Below are positions 26,501 to 41,500 of a DNA stretch of 64,000 nt, in pieces. The DNA is from Angiostrongylus vasorum. Taxonomy: Eukaryota > Nematoda > Chromadorea > Rhabditida > Metastrongylidae. Made by a program: the position numbers and the translations under genes. The notes beneath the pieces are model-generated. The model ran no database searches. It had not been told where the DNA came from and was given only the letters and a program-made list of their open reading frames with translations. The stretch is from positions 4,758,072-4,822,071 of the forward strand of contig JADANN010000468.1 in assembly GCA_018806985.1 (NCBI GenBank), in the 5' to 3' direction. Numbering within the stretch: the stretch's first letter is position 1; the number at the start of each line of letters is the position of its first letter.

Positions 26501-29500
26501 GTGTTTTATCAAGTGTTCATCGTGCGCTACGTAATTCCACTGTGCCACAATTGGCGATCAGAAAGAAAGGAATGTCTACCAGTTTGTGATGCTTTTGATC
26601 CGATTTATATAATTGCTCATCACTGTTTGTGCACTGGTCTTGTCACTTGTTAGGCTACATTCACTTCCATCACAGACGTTGTTTGTTTGGTTTGTTTTTC
26701 ATTTTCTGGACAACACTTCTTAGAGCAAATTTATTGAGTACATGTTGGTGACTCATAAGTGTTTTATGTGAGAGTAAGATTATTCTGAATGCTGTTCGCT
26801 GGATGTGTATTGCATGTGTCATGAGGTGTTTTTCTTTTGACAGCTGCACCTTCGCTGCTGCCGATAGCGAAGTTCGAGAACGGCATCTGTCGTCCTGTCG
26901 GTCATTCACATAGTTCTATTATTTTAGCGATGTCTGATATACCACAGTGCGCACCTACATTCTTATTTTGATGTTTTCTGTTGTCCGAGGTGCTAGACGA
27001 CGCTCCTGTATCCTGCCTTGTCCTAGTATTTTCGATTTTGCGATTTTGGGGTGGCAAAATGCGATGATGATTGACGAGACGTCTTATGCAGCATTGAACA
27101 ATGAAGAGACTGAGCTAGGTGAATGAGGTACAACGACGAAACTGATGAGAATTTCAAAAAATCGCGCCTACTTAACCCTTTTGTAACGAATCCTGTTGTC
27201 TGAAGATTAGCAATGATTCCTCGATCAATGGAGTATTTTAGGAGTTCATAGCTATATTGTTTTGCAGAAGAAACTTTGGGTTTTTTGCGTTTATCGCATG
27301 GTACAACTTTTGTCTAGCTTTCTGTCAATTTTAAAAATATTGAGATTGAAAGCTTTCAAAGAATTGCTGAAGAAATTTAGGTTTTTGAAGTTCCCAACGG
27401 GAAAGCAGCAGCTGAAAATATAAAGGATAGACTATCAATAACACCTTTCCATATTGGGTGAAATCCCTATTGTTTGTTTGCATCCATTTTTTGAATGTGA
27501 GCTTTGAAGCAATAAAGCAGAGGAAGTAGATGTCATGGCCTCCAGAAAATCAGAATTTCATTGCGCTATTACGAGAGCATTTTCGTCTGTAAACAAAGAT
27601 TTGCAGCTTCCGTTACTTCGTATTACAACCAGTAAAATCCACTGTGAACTGAGATGTGATGACTCAAAGTTAAACCTAGGACTACTTTTTTTCTGGTGCT
27701 GTGACTCCGAGTTTTACGTAGTGGATTAACGGTGAAATTATACGTACAAAGAATTACGACTAAGTCGTTTAACACAGTCGTGACGAATCTGGTTTTTAGA
27801 CAACACACGATAATTTCTTCGTTAATAGACCAATAAAGAGTTGAGAACTCTACAGACCTGTAGAAGATTCTTCTATTTATCTATTTAAGAGTAACTATGA
27901 TTCTTAAAACTAATATCGTTTCTTCTTCAGAACTCTTTCGAACTAAAATTTGTGGAAAAGTTCAAGACAAAAATTAGAACAAAAGAATGGAAAAACTTAA
28001 ATGCTTAACACTCCTTATGTAAGTACAACGAAGCACGCCTTGTCATTGTTGCATACCAATGTAGGAAATCTAACTGCTTTTGTGCTCGAATTACAATTCT
28101 TGACAGGGAGAAACAACAAGAAAGCAGTGTATAGGCTCCATAAAGTAGGAACTCCTTCTTTATAAAGTAAAAAAAATTTGTATTTTGTAAGCGAGGATCT
28201 GTACATTCCGACGGTTTTCATTTCAACCAGTAGAGTTCAATGTGAGCTGAGCTTAGACAAGTTGGTTTACGATTAAAAGTGGCCATCATTTTTCACAATA
28301 TGACTCCATATGAGGTCACGTTGTCACGAATGTCTAAAAATTCGAGACAGTGTGCTTTCAGCTCCCAGGATCGACATTTTATTAATATCGGCATTGGTTT
28401 GTAAATGTGCCATTTTCTTTCTTAGCAATGGTGAGGTTGTCATACAGCATATGTTTACTTCCGTACAAAGACATACAATACAACAGTGGCTGACGTTTCG
28501 GCAGTATCGCCTTCTTCGGAGCCTAGAAGGGTTCACTGATATGCAATTTACTACGGCAAACGCTTCAATAACACATTCAGAAAGACGATAATCTATATGG
28601 CAGTCACATGATCAACAGCTCGACCGAAAATATCTTTCGCTTTCAGAATAGAACAGACATCTCAGCTCATTGTGACCTTTAATGAACGAGTTAAATGTGA
28701 TTAGAATGTAGAGGTCTTTACTGCAAGCTTCAACTTGTCCTATGTGATTACAATGAAATTCTGATTTCCTGCTGGACTCTGTAGAGCTTTTCTGCCGCTT
28801 TTTTTCGCTTTTGTTCGTATTTCCGACTGGGGATCGATTGAACAAATGAGATTTCGTCCAGTTACAATGTCATGACGTACGTCCTCGACCACATCGTGCT
28901 GTAGCGACTGCATCCACAATTTTAGTATTTAAACAAAAAAAGAACGAGTTTTTCGGAATAGGGTGGGGAAGTTGTGTGTTAAACAACTTTGAAGTTTAAA
29001 CACTAATTTAGAAAAGCTGCGTATTCGTCTAGAAGGACACGGGGAACGTTTCTCCCAAGACTTTTTCAAGTTTCTAGCGCTTGGAATTATCGACAACATG
29101 TCGGCGACTGTCGAAATACTCGTTTCGTTGCGAATCCGTTAATGTGATTTCAGTTCTCTTCGAAATCGTCGATTCGAATGTCTTTCTGTATGGTTGCATT
29201 CTTTCAATTCGTCGCAGTTACTGGTCGAATATTACCGATTACTTCTATAGTTTTTAAATAAAGTAAAAGTAGTAGCCTGGATTGGTTTTTTCTTGATGGG
29301 ATATCGATTCTCTTCACATTTTGAATAGCTGGATGAGTGATCGACGTCTGAACATTTTTTATTTATTGGCATCAGAGCTATAAAAAATCTAGGTCTAGTC
29401 TCCCTGCAGAAAGTCAGCAATTACTCCTTTATGTATACCCGTAAAAAGCAGTATCCTTAGTTCTGGTGGAGTTATTCATTCTTTCCGTTCTTCTTCCCGT

Positions 29501-32500
29501 TTCCTTCTTCTTCTTTCCTTCTCAGTCTTTTCAAATACTGCGAAAAATTCTACCATGCGCTTTTGAAACCAATGTGGTTATTTCAGTGGGAAAAAAAGTT
29601 TTCGTACCAGTTATCATCGTTCAAATTTGAAAAAGAATTTCGAATCCACTGTCTGTTTCTTTCAAGATATCATCTATCAGGCCATTTTTGTTGACTTCTG
29701 AGGCCAGCGTGTTTGTTTTATTTATTCGAATGCTCGGTTAGTGGTGGGGTCCTACGAGTCAACAACGCTGAAGCACTCGAGAAATACAAACCTCTCTCTC
29801 TCCCTCAGAATCGAGTTTCCACCTCAATTCGTCAAAATTGTTTACCTTTGGACAGTTCATGGTAACTTCACCTTTATTTAACCGTTACTTAACCTTCTTT
29901 ATGATAGAATACAATAAATATTTGTAAACAAAGGCAACATCCAATATTTCATCTTATTTCATTGTCGTATTTGTGTCACAAAAAAGTTAGCATTTGGTGA
30001 GCTTCTTTTTTCTATGTCTATTTTTAAAATTGATTTTTTGATTGAGCACCTCAATTGTTTAGATTAAAATGTTGTGCCCGGTCGATCGATTAATCGATCA
30101 GTCGACCAATCGATTATTGTTCTAATAGAGATTGAGCGAAAAGGATGGTAAGGATTGTACAAATAAAAAGAATCTCTGCCTATTTGTTTAAAATATCGTA
30201 TTATTCGGAGAAATCTACCTGTACCTAGTTTTTTCTTTTTACATGTTAAAGCGGAGTATGTTCATCAGTTTGTTAATACTCAATTTTCAAATTTCGGACT
30301 TTTTTCCACCTTTTAGCAGTTACAGTTGTTCTGTTGGAAATTTACATCTGCTGAATGAGGAGAGAATATATCTAGTTAACAAGAAATTTCCAAGGCTTAT
30401 ACTTTCTGGATAGGCAGCGTGTGAAGTAGTGGTTGGAGGGGCCACTGCGGCAGACACGTGGAATCGATCCCCGCGCCTATGGCCAACCAAGCCTTCCATC
30501 CCTCTGGGGTCGGCAAATTGGTACCAGACTGGTCTGGGAGGATAGTATCACTCGCTCGATACATCGGTGGGCCACTGCGAGTCATTGTAAAGGCTAGATA
30601 TGCATTCAATCGCCTCCAACGATACTTAATGAAGTCGAATGCATGGCGCACCCCTCAGGGATTGATCAACGCTGAGAGCTTTATCCTTTTATACTTTCTG
30701 GATGTCTTCTTTCCTTCTTTATTTGTGATGACTTGAAGATCTGTAAAGCGCAAGCAGTCTTCATCTTCACCATATCGTTTATTTTTTATATGTTCGCCAT
30801 AAAACAGCGAATAATGACCAGTTGACCTCAAAAAAGCACAGGAGATAAAAATAATCCAGATGTACTACTTTTACTCAGAAACGATCCGTTGTCCTATTTC
30901 ATAAAGCGTTATTTTTTTTTCGCTCTTCTCCTTATGTTTGTCCGTAATTTATTTAACTTCTTCCTATTCTTCTTCTCATCTTCTCCTTTATTACAATATT
31001 GATTATGGTTTTAACCCTTTCAAATCTAAACAGTAGTTTGAAAACTGCCAACTACTTGAAGGATAAGTTTAAATGTTTCACTACGTTTGAAAAAAAAGTA
31101 GGAGACACGTTGGTTGGACGCTTGTCATTGTTCGTATGGGTTCGTACGACCTGACCGATGCTCTTTTCTTCATTAGCTTTAAAGAATAAGTTATATCCAT
31201 TAGGTGTGTGGATATGTAAAACCCTAGTACTTGTTCACACACACACTATATATACATGTATATATATATATATATATATATTGTATACATACATATATAT
31301 ATATACTCAGGGTTATGTCTAACGCAACCTTTTCAGGACCGACACCACTCACCACGTCGAGGCTCAATTTCATCTGATGGTATCGTTAAATTTGTGACAT
31401 TTTTAGTATATTTTTTACATTATATTAATTGATTACTCATTTATTCATTAGTTACTAGTTATAATTTTAGTGGAGGTTTCACACTGCCAAAAAATTTGTG
31501 GAGAAAAAATTATCTAAGATTTATTTTCTTCACTAAGTGGAGGCTTGATGGGTCAGAGTCAGTTCTGTGTACAGCATTGTTTGGAGATTTATCCCCCCAT
31601 CTCCTTGGTTCCTCATGTAATGCCCTTTATTTAAAGACTTTTTGTCTATCAAAGAGTAATAAGAATGGAGTAGGAAAAACTTCACAGCGAAATAAATGTT
31701 AAAATGCTTTTGTGAGGAATTTGAACTATCTCGGTTCGATCATATCGTCGTGTACTAAATAATTTAAATTGACAAACATGTTTTTAGACTAGGCTTTTTG
31801 AGATTTCTTCTCTAGGAATGACGGCGTTGTCAACGTCATTTACTGCCGCGATTGCGGCTAATGCAAATCATGGACGGCACGAGCGCTACGCGGCTCATAT
31901 TCCAGTAAATAGAGGAGATAACAGCGGGCAACAGAACGTCGTTACTCAGGATAACCAACAGAGGTCAGTTTCCATACTTTTTTACAATTTTTCTTATGAA
32001 GATGTATTTTTTCCACTGGTAAGCTAAAACCAGGTGAAAGAAACTTTTTACATGCCAACCTTCAAACCTCTTCGAGATAAACTAAAAAACTTTTTGAAAT
32101 ATTTTCTTATGAACTACGGTTGTATGTGTGTTCGCTTACTTTTGAGAAACATAAAAAAACGCTCACAATTTTTTACTGATATATGTTTTCTTTCCAACGA
32201 TGACAGATGAGGACTATCTTTCTTCCAAAGCTTCATTTTCCATGCCATACCATGCTATGTAGTTCTTCTGCTCTAGAGCTCTTAAAGCTCATTATTGCTT
32301 ATAGCTTGTAACTTAGTGGTCATGTGGTGGTAATTTTCATTTCCCAGTCCATGAAATTCTTGTGTATAGTTTTAGGCTTACAGCCGTCCACGTAGTTTTC
32401 CTCTCAAACCGAGACTTTTTTGCTTAGTTTTTTCCCTTTCAGTTTTCTTTTCGTTGACCTTCCCACACCCTGTCAGATCTTTAAACTACGACACTTTTTT

Positions 32501-35500
32501 CTGTTGAAAGCATTGGTTTTATTAGACTGTTGTCCATACCTACATCATATCATTCCTTCTGCCGTTGAACGTTGAGTGACTTAAGCAGGTCCCGATCAGA
32601 CCTTTATTCATCTTCGTCCCTATCACGAGTTAAGAATTCCCCCAGTCTGTTTTGTTTTCCCGAAGACACTAAGTGTCATATCTTCGTTCAGGGTAATCAT
32701 GAGGAATTCTGACCGTCAGGTCAGTGTCCTTCATGTTGTGCACATTATATTTCGCGGAACTCGGTCGTTGGTAGCTCCATCCCGTGTTGTTAAAACGCAC
32801 CACATGTTCATCCTGTGCTATTATTAACACCTTTGCAACTCCGGCATGGTTCCAGGTCTTTGGTTGTCAATTTACGATTCGACGCTGATTGTCAATTATG
32901 TGATGGAAGGTATTCATCCTCAGCATCAAAGTAGAGATAGCACCAGTCGTTCTTTTGTAACTTGCTTACGTAGCATCTGGATGTTTGAGGTGTGCAATAA
33001 AGCATGATCGATGCGTCTAGCGCATTGCTTAAGGGTGTCCTTGAACCTACGCGTGGTCGACACGGCGTCCCAGGCTCACCAGGCCTTCCATCCCTCCACT
33101 GTCGTCAAACTGATACCAGACTTGTCTGGGAGGATAGTCGCACTCTGATGCACATCGATTCACTGTACAGGCCAGATATGCATTCAGCTGCCTCTGATAA
33201 TGCTTGATGAAGTCGAACGCATGGCATATCCCTCAGGGATTGATCAATGCCAAAAGCGTCTTCGTTTATCTTTTTATACTAAGGCAGGAAGAGCTGTGGA
33301 GACGAAACTATAAACGTGGGAGTGTTACTTGTTTTCTCCAATACATTATCGATGTTGTTCATGCTCCACAAGCTGCTCATGTCTTCGCCATTGGAACTAA
33401 TTTGCTCGTCATACTGACTCACCGGTCGTCATTTATATTGCTGGAGAATTCGGATATTCCTAGACCGCATGCCACGAGTGGATCCATGAAGAATAAAAAA
33501 AATTTCCAAGTACTCTGGAAGTTTTAGCGAGTTGCTGATTTTAAGAAAGTCTTTTTGTTGAGCGAAGTTACCTGATGAAACCATTGAAATGATTAAAATA
33601 GCGCTATTTTTCACAGTTTCTTTCAACAGTTCTGTGTTATTCCTATTGGCGCCTTACACAAAAAAAAACGTGTTAACCAGGATGCAAGTTTCTTTTGTTG
33701 CTAAGTCTCATGAAATTCCTGCCTTCTTCTTAAGGCACTTCAGTATTAATTGATAGATTTCAGGGTATTTGTTCCTTGTTCACATTTTCGTCTGAGCAAA
33801 CTTCACGTTAGTACAACTCACTCAAAAAGCTAGATTTGAATCATTCAATCATTAAATCACTAAACACTTATTTAGCTTTTATACTTTTTATGGCAGGTTA
33901 TTATTACCACAAGAATGCTGAGATATTTGCAAAACTCCGGACCGCAGGTGTTTGCGGTGGGGAACGAACGCGCTATTGTCCTTTCCGGGGAGTAACGCGT
34001 TCGCCACCACACCATGCGGGTCCTTCGTTTCGCCTGTCTCTCAGCAAGTTCTTATCGATCTGTGCGTCAGCAATCACCCGTCACCAGTATTGCGCATTAA
34101 ACACTTAATTAAATTTCCACTAGAATAAATCAATCAATCATTCAATCATAATAAACAATGTTATAGATTCGTACTATCTTTCATTGTTGGTAGAGCACTC
34201 TTACTAAGTTTGTTTGCGATTATGCTGGTTTACGCCTCGTGTTGAATGTTAATTTGAGATATGGGCGCTAAGTCACGTTTATCTCTGCGATATTCGTCCA
34301 TAAAAGGCAAATGATAAAGCTGTCGGTGTTGATCTATCCCTTAGAGATGCGCCATGCATTCGATTTCATTAAGCATCGTTGAAGGTGAATGAATGGATTT
34401 CTTGCCTTTACAACGACTCGCGGTGGCCTACCGATCTATCGAGCCAGTGCTGCTATCCTCTCAGACAAGTCTGGTACCAATTTCCTGACCTCAGAGAGAT
34501 GGAGGGCTTAGTTGGCCTAGGCTGCAGGCATCAATCCCATCCCATGTGTAGTGCAGAACGCCTCCGACCACTGCGCTACAAACGCCTCCTTCATTTTTTA
34601 GTACTTCCATCCAATCCATCCATAGCGGCTCATGAGTTTTTTCGAGCTAATCTCTGTTTGTGTGCTAGTCGTAACTTCAGTCCTAAAGTTATCACTGTTG
34701 TTTTTTATGACGCTTGTACGTAGTGTTTTTTTACGGATGTCTAGGTTTTTCAGTCCAGACGTTTTTCTTATTAGAACACAAAGTGAGCTACACACTACTC
34801 GAACTTGTTCAAAATCGCGCGCTTTGTGACCTTCGCGAAAAAGCTCGCGAAAACAGACAAAGAACAGGAGTTGAGGATTTTACGGATCTGTGAAAGGTTT
34901 CTTGCTCTATAAAGTTAGAAATCGTTATATATTGTTTTGGTTTCAACTTTGTTTAGGTATATTATTGTACAAAAAAACAACTGAAAACAAGGTTTAAACT
35001 TTCAAAAATTACCACTCGAGTGCCATAACCGCAAGAATTAGCGGTATATTGGGGAACATCACCAAGTCCTGCTGGATGAAGTCTGCTTGTTCTTCTTCTT
35101 ACTTTTATGTTCCAAATAAAAACCTTGACCCGCAGAAAAAAAATGAAGCAGGAAACACCTTGTAAGCTTCAAAAAATCGGAAATTTACGGCAGGGTAATA
35201 GAACATGCAAGTGAACATTCATGTGTCTTATAGACAAACATTTGTAGATTTTGACGGAGGACAAAGCTTTGGGCATTGGACAATGCCCTGAGTAATACAG
35301 CATGTACTCGGCTTAATCAAGCTCCGTGGAGGTGACTGAATCCATATCACTGCAGTGCATATGGTGCGAAAATAACAGCCGCTTCCAAGTTCAAACCCAT
35401 ATGTCTTGACTTACAGTGAACATCAGGGCGTGTGTACCCCAGCCAGTGGATGAACGGATCGCTGATTCGATCCAGCACCCAGAGCTCACTGAGCTTTTTT

Positions 35501-38500
35501 TCACAGAAAAAAAGAGAAAATAAAAGGATGAAGAATTTGGCGCTGAACAATCTCTGAAGAATTTGTCTGCACTGGATTTCATCAAAGTTCATAGGGTTGA
35601 TTAAATATTTATCTGCCGTTATAGTAACTTGTGGTATCTTACTGATATAGCAAGTCGGTGCAGCTGTTCATGCAGACAAGTCTTGTGCAAATTTTTCGTT
35701 CCCGGAGAGATGGAGGACTTGGTGCGCTCTAGGCATGAAATCGAATCATCCATCCAGTGTGTATTACAGGGCACGTCCAAGCACTGCGGTACATTTTTCC
35801 TTAAGTCCTATAAGCTAAGGCTGGAACTTGCAAGCGGCCGTTATTTTCGCACCATATGCATTACACTGAAAGCCTGTTATGAATGTTTTAAGAAGTCAAG
35901 CTTACCGTACCTCAATTCGTGCAATCTACGATCGATTCACTCTTAAAGCGAATAGCGCGTTTTGATCCTGTAGAAGAGCAGTCCATTCTTATTTAGATGA
36001 AAATGGAGTTCAAGTTAAACAAAATCTTGTCAGAGATTTTCAAAGCTAGTTAAGCAAAAGATTAGTTTGTAAGGAAGTACGGACTCAAGTATTATAATAA
36101 GTACATTGTTGGCAACTTGCAAATTTTCTTAATTCAGTAGAAAGTCCTGTAACGACTGAACAAGAAATACCTTTCCTTTCAATTACCAGAAGTATCTAGG
36201 GTTTTTTTTTGCATAGTATTTTCTTCATGGCTCAGAATTCTAGCCGCTGGACTGCAAATATCCTTTCTACTCACACGCTCCTGAAGATGTCTCTAGCAAA
36301 GACCTAGGAATGCTAGCAGGCATTTAACATATCAGTGACTAGAAAACACTGCAGACCATTACGTCCCAGTCGAAGTCACACATGACACCGACTGCTTCAA
36401 TCCAAGACGGTTTCAGGACGAGAATCTAGAGGAAGAAGTCCTGATACTTATGCAGTGTGTGAAGAAGAACTGTCTAAGTATCACCATAAGTAGCTGTTGT
36501 ACGAGAAAAATTTTTTTTAAAGTTCCACCGTTCTGTTCACTGATAAATTTAAGCACGATCACCATTGTTAAGAAACGTCGTTGTCAGTATATACTGTTTT
36601 TCGCTTCATGCTTTAAACTGTTCATCGAATACGGTTGAGGATTCTGTTTGTTTTTGGCGGGTGGATAGTTATCAAAATAATTTCGTCGCGTGTCTTCTTC
36701 TTTTTTCTCGCCTTTTTTCTTACTTCATGTCTACTCATTACTAATCGACTACCACTGTGATATAATATTGGAAGAGCTACCTTTATCACCATCTACCTTA
36801 TCGTTAGGGTCACGTGTAGCGCAGTGGTTAGAGGGGCCTTGCAATACACATCGGATCTACCTCGCAACTATGGCTCACCAAACCTTTCATTCCTTTGGGG
36901 TCGTCAAATTGGTAAAAGACTTGTCTGCGAGGATAGTAGGCTCGCTACACTGGCTCGATACATCGGTAGGCCACCGCGAGTTATTGTAAAGGCTAGATAG
37001 GGCACTCAATCACCTCCAAACGGTACTTGATGAAGACGAATGCATGGCGCATCCCTCAAGGATTGGTCAATATCGAGAACTTTATTCTTTTTCATACCGT
37101 ATCGTTACGTTACGTCGTGGTCATCGTGCAACAAGAATCATGAATGTGATTTTCACGTCAGTCAGTCCGCCCACAAGCACCACTGACAGCTTTGCCCAAC
37201 CCTCTCCATGCTATACACACACCACGTCATTACTATATTCACCTTGCTGGTCGGTAACAATTACTTGAAAACTATCATCGTGAGCTTACTGTTAATTAGG
37301 GTACCCACCAAAATCGTTTGTTGTTTTTCGATTCTCCAGTGGAAGTGGAACGGAATCGTCATTCCTTTATCAGATATTACCTGTTCATCTACGAATCTCT
37401 TTATAGGTTGATCGTCCAAAACACTGCACTTATTGTGGATTTCTACCACTGTTCTATCAATAATTCACTGTTTTCTTCATAAGCAAACAAGAGTTTGTTG
37501 TTACCTTATTTGTTCACTCACAATAGCTGATTCGTTTCTGCGGTTTCGCATTCTTCAGAGCTTGGAAAGTGACTCGCATTGTACTCAGTGAAATGCTTGT
37601 ATAACATCATCAGATAGAGCTCAGCGCAAAATCTTCATCGCGTAAGTTTGAAAAAATGTAGCAAAAACCTCATGCCTGCCCATCAAGGAAGCTGTGATCA
37701 GTGGCAATGTTAACAGAAAATCGGTCGTGGGAATTCACGTGGGATAGATCCTACATTATTATACAACATTTGCGCTTTTATCGACCGTATGGTTCTGTGG
37801 TAGTTTAAATCTACAAATGATCCTTTGCCGAGCTTCGTAATATAACATTACGTTGTGACAGTTGTGCACCTTGTGTTTTTCGACAATCTTTTGCATTCGT
37901 GATCATTGCTTTAATCCGTTTTTTTTGCAAGCGTCAGAACTTTCACTGATTCTCTCTTTCTGGCAACATTTCGCCAACTAGTGCATATTTCATTAGTTTG
38001 AAAGAGTTCTCATACTAGAGCTTCTATACTCCTAAGGAGCTTTTGGTGATTGATTGAATTTGTTCCACGCGGCGTGTTAGTTCGTGATAGTTGGCAAGGT
38101 GAATGTGCAAATTCTCTATAACTTCTCATTATTGGTGTATGATGGCTCAAATTCATCTATGCGAAAGGTTGCTTGCTTATTTACCAATACAATGGGTTAT
38201 CATTATTTCTCATCAGCAGCATCTTCCAACTTTGTAGGCTTAATGTTAAGGAGAAGCGGGCCACGATAAGAATTAGAAGCTGATTTCGGATCCGAACTTG
38301 TGGAAAACTGAAGTGTGTGAAGTTGGTTGGTTTGCCCATAACACTCCTGGGAATACTCAATGTGCTGTTGTCGACGTCAAATTTTGATGTGATATATTTC
38401 TTTTACAACTTACCTCGGAGCTAAAGCATAGGTTTAAAATTACACAAAGTTATCCAAAAAAAAATTGACGAAGATTTTCTCAGCATTTGTGCATCAAAGA

Positions 38501-41500
38501 GGAGCTATTTGTTGGCGTTCTTGATTTTTCTTCCCAACACTTAGGTGTTCCAAAACTGGCAGAATCTAAGAAATTTTCGGTAGCTAAATTACATGTACCT
38601 AAACAAAAAATTTGCCTGTAATGTCCACAACAGTTTGTCAAGGATCGTAAAGGCTTTGCTGTTACCTTCCGAATTATGTTCTTTTGAAAATTAAAAGACA
38701 TGAGATCGTTTCAAAGAGCCTTTGGAAATGTTACACTATCGAGATGTTGCATCATCTCTGTTTTACTGTAGTCGAAATCCCGATTTTCAAATTCACGCTC
38801 GTAAATCTCCTATCAACCACAAGCTGGGTCAGTGATCACGTTAGCCCATGGTACAATGCTAGTAACCCTAATCTACTGTGTAAATGAGATGCCGTTAACG
38901 AGCTGTTTCTCCTTAGCACTCCGACCATATTTATGTTCGTTTCAATGCATTTTAACGCATCTCGTTGGAAAAATGAAACGCGTAGATGGCTCGTCTTCAC
39001 ATATAGCTTTCAGCGCTTCGACCATTCGTATCACGATTATGTAACGGTCTACACGGAGACAGTCAAGGAAATAGTATATGCCCTTGGCTGGAACATGAGG
39101 TTCCGTTATCTCCTCTCACTAATACTTTGAATGCTGGTTGAGTGTTGCTTTTCTGGAAACTCGATACAGCTCTGCTAAGGTGTTCTCGGGCCTTCACGAC
39201 AAAGAGTTGACGGCTTTTGTGGACTGGAAGCAAATTTTCTGCCTTTCGGTTTCGATTATGCCAGGACGACAACGATTCGATTAGCCGACTGGCTATTCGA
39301 GAACGATGTAACGAGCCAAATCCCTTCAGTGGGACCACCAGCCTACAAACCAGAAATATAATTTGAAAACAGTTGCTTGTTCTAGAGTTGAGCTTTTGTG
39401 CCCGTTCTATTTTAGATTTGTTCTTTATTCGTCTACGATCTACCGTTTAACACCAAGTGTTAAAGAGACCTAATATGATCATGAGGAATGGCGTTTACAA
39501 ACATCCTGTTCACTGGATAGTTAAACATTAGGTTCATCTTTAGTACTAAACGAAGCAGCATTTCCACAGATGTTCTATGGCATAAGACATGATGTTGCCT
39601 CGTCCGGCAATTTCGTTCGACAATCGAGTTTCTGATAGAAACGTGAAATTTTTGTTTTTCGTCGTCGGTTTTCGTCTGACAAAGCTTTTCAGGCAGTTTT
39701 TTCATGTTTGTTATCGACACGATTTGTTTACCGCTAGCACTACTATATTTAATTTATTCATTTTATATCTATTACACAACGCGAATGAGTCAACCGCTAT
39801 CGAGAAGCCAAGCCTCAAGGTTTGCATTGATCTTTATATGATTCAACTCCAAGTTTCTTGTAACTACTGGACTCATAGAGTTGACCATTACTGATCCAAA
39901 AAATTTTACTTTTTAATCCTTTATTCAATGTTGTCAGCCGTCTGCTTTTCTCACCAACGAACCTCTCTTTCTAACTTTCTGTTTGCGTAGACTGCATCTT
40001 AAAAAATGCTGAAGCGCTCCGGTGAGCCCAAATTTTGTCTACCTACCCACACAGTATCGCTGTTTGAGTTCTAAGGTCCTTCGAAGTTCATTGATGAGCT
40101 GAAGCGTTCTCAGTGGTTTGTAATCGACTGTCGAGCCTACCTTCCCAGAAAAATATATATCGGCAGACTCCGTACGAAAAGATATTTAACACTAATCCCA
40201 TGGATCCGATGGACGTAGTTCACAAAAGTTTCACAACAAACACAAACAGATTATTACCAAATATACTATCTGTTACTTATACGCTCTTCCAAGGCCTTAT
40301 CAGCACCAAACACCAAACAATGATGTTCGCTAATGTTTTTGTGAAGTCTGATAATCTTCTAGTAGAAGTAACATTAAAAATTTTTTTCTTATTATACCCT
40401 TATAACACGATCTATGCAATGCATATTTCCTTCGTTTGATTTTATCCATTTTTCCCTTTGTTTTATTCCTATTGTATTTATTTTACATATCAAATTTCTC
40501 CATAAGGGAAACCGCACGAATGAACAGAGCTCGAAATGCATCTAGTGATTGGAAAATGTGTTCAGATAGCTTTCTCATAAGCATTATTCCACCTCGAGTA
40601 GCATTAGTGTTTCGCAAAACTATTTTGAACACTTGAAAATTGTGAAGAAATCTTTACTGGTTGAACAACCTGTCGCTCGTCTGCAGCAATTTATTCGAAG
40701 TATCCGATTTTTACACTGTAAGGAAAAGTATATACACCGAAACCAGATGTGGCAAACACCAGCGCTAGGGACTTTTAACATAATGCGGTGTCTTTGATTC
40801 CCTATGAGTTCATATGGGTTCCATCAGCCAGTTAGTGAGCTATAGTTAGAACTGATTTCATTGTTATGCGGTAATCCTCATAATCACTCCTTAAATGGAC
40901 ATAAACGAACATTAGAACCAGTCACGGAGGATTTCCACTTTTTCGGAACAGGAATGGCAATCCTTCTGTTCGAAGCGTTTCTGCAAGAGATGTGTTAATT
41001 ATGTCAACTGATTATAACGGAATGGGGCTTTGCCGCATTTCCCTATGGCGAACACTTGTATCACCTGTAGTCCCGTTGATCGTCGAGTGACTCGACCGGG
41101 CGCCAGTAAATCTTCCATTTTTCCCTGTCGCGTGCAAGAGTAGCCTTGTGGGTTTTGCTCGCTTTAGGGAGTCGTTGAGCATCATATCTTTCTTCTAGGC
41201 TTTTTTGTGAAGAACTCTGACCATCGAGTCGGTAGTCTTCCTGCAGTGCGTTTGACATCCCGAGGAACCAGTCACTACCGGCTCTTGTCCATCGGTTGTC
41301 ATTCATACGCACTACGTCTCTGTCCCACCTTATCTTCGACTGTTTGGTGTACAGAATGGCATCTTTGATGTTTGATCGTTGACGCAAGTCGGGGTTTCAG
41401 ATCCCTTCCCTTGCTTGTGTGAAACAGGGTACTCCTAGCACCGTCCTTTCGGCTGCGCGTTGAACAACGATGTGATCTTTCATTCTGCTTACACAACGAC

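Larger units (their letters stand above)
24130..31336. other. Longest intron (about 7.4 kb from 23941)
   Basis: Contains a decayed family A copy (24485), family E copies (27.5-28.8 kb), motif G (28486), one possible exon (29809), a family A copy (30412) and a TA tract. A frame of 93 codons at 24972 and others are short and lack splice support. Confidence 0.55.

Noticed and set aside
30078..30115. Palindrome GATCGATTAATCGATC
   Set aside because: Perfect over 16 bases but isolated, AT-rich and without repeats or neighbours that give it a role.
32590..33000. Possible LINE-like stretch on the minus strand ([19 protein letters not shown])
   Set aside because: Open frames are short and I could not tie the peptide to a named domain; left unassigned.
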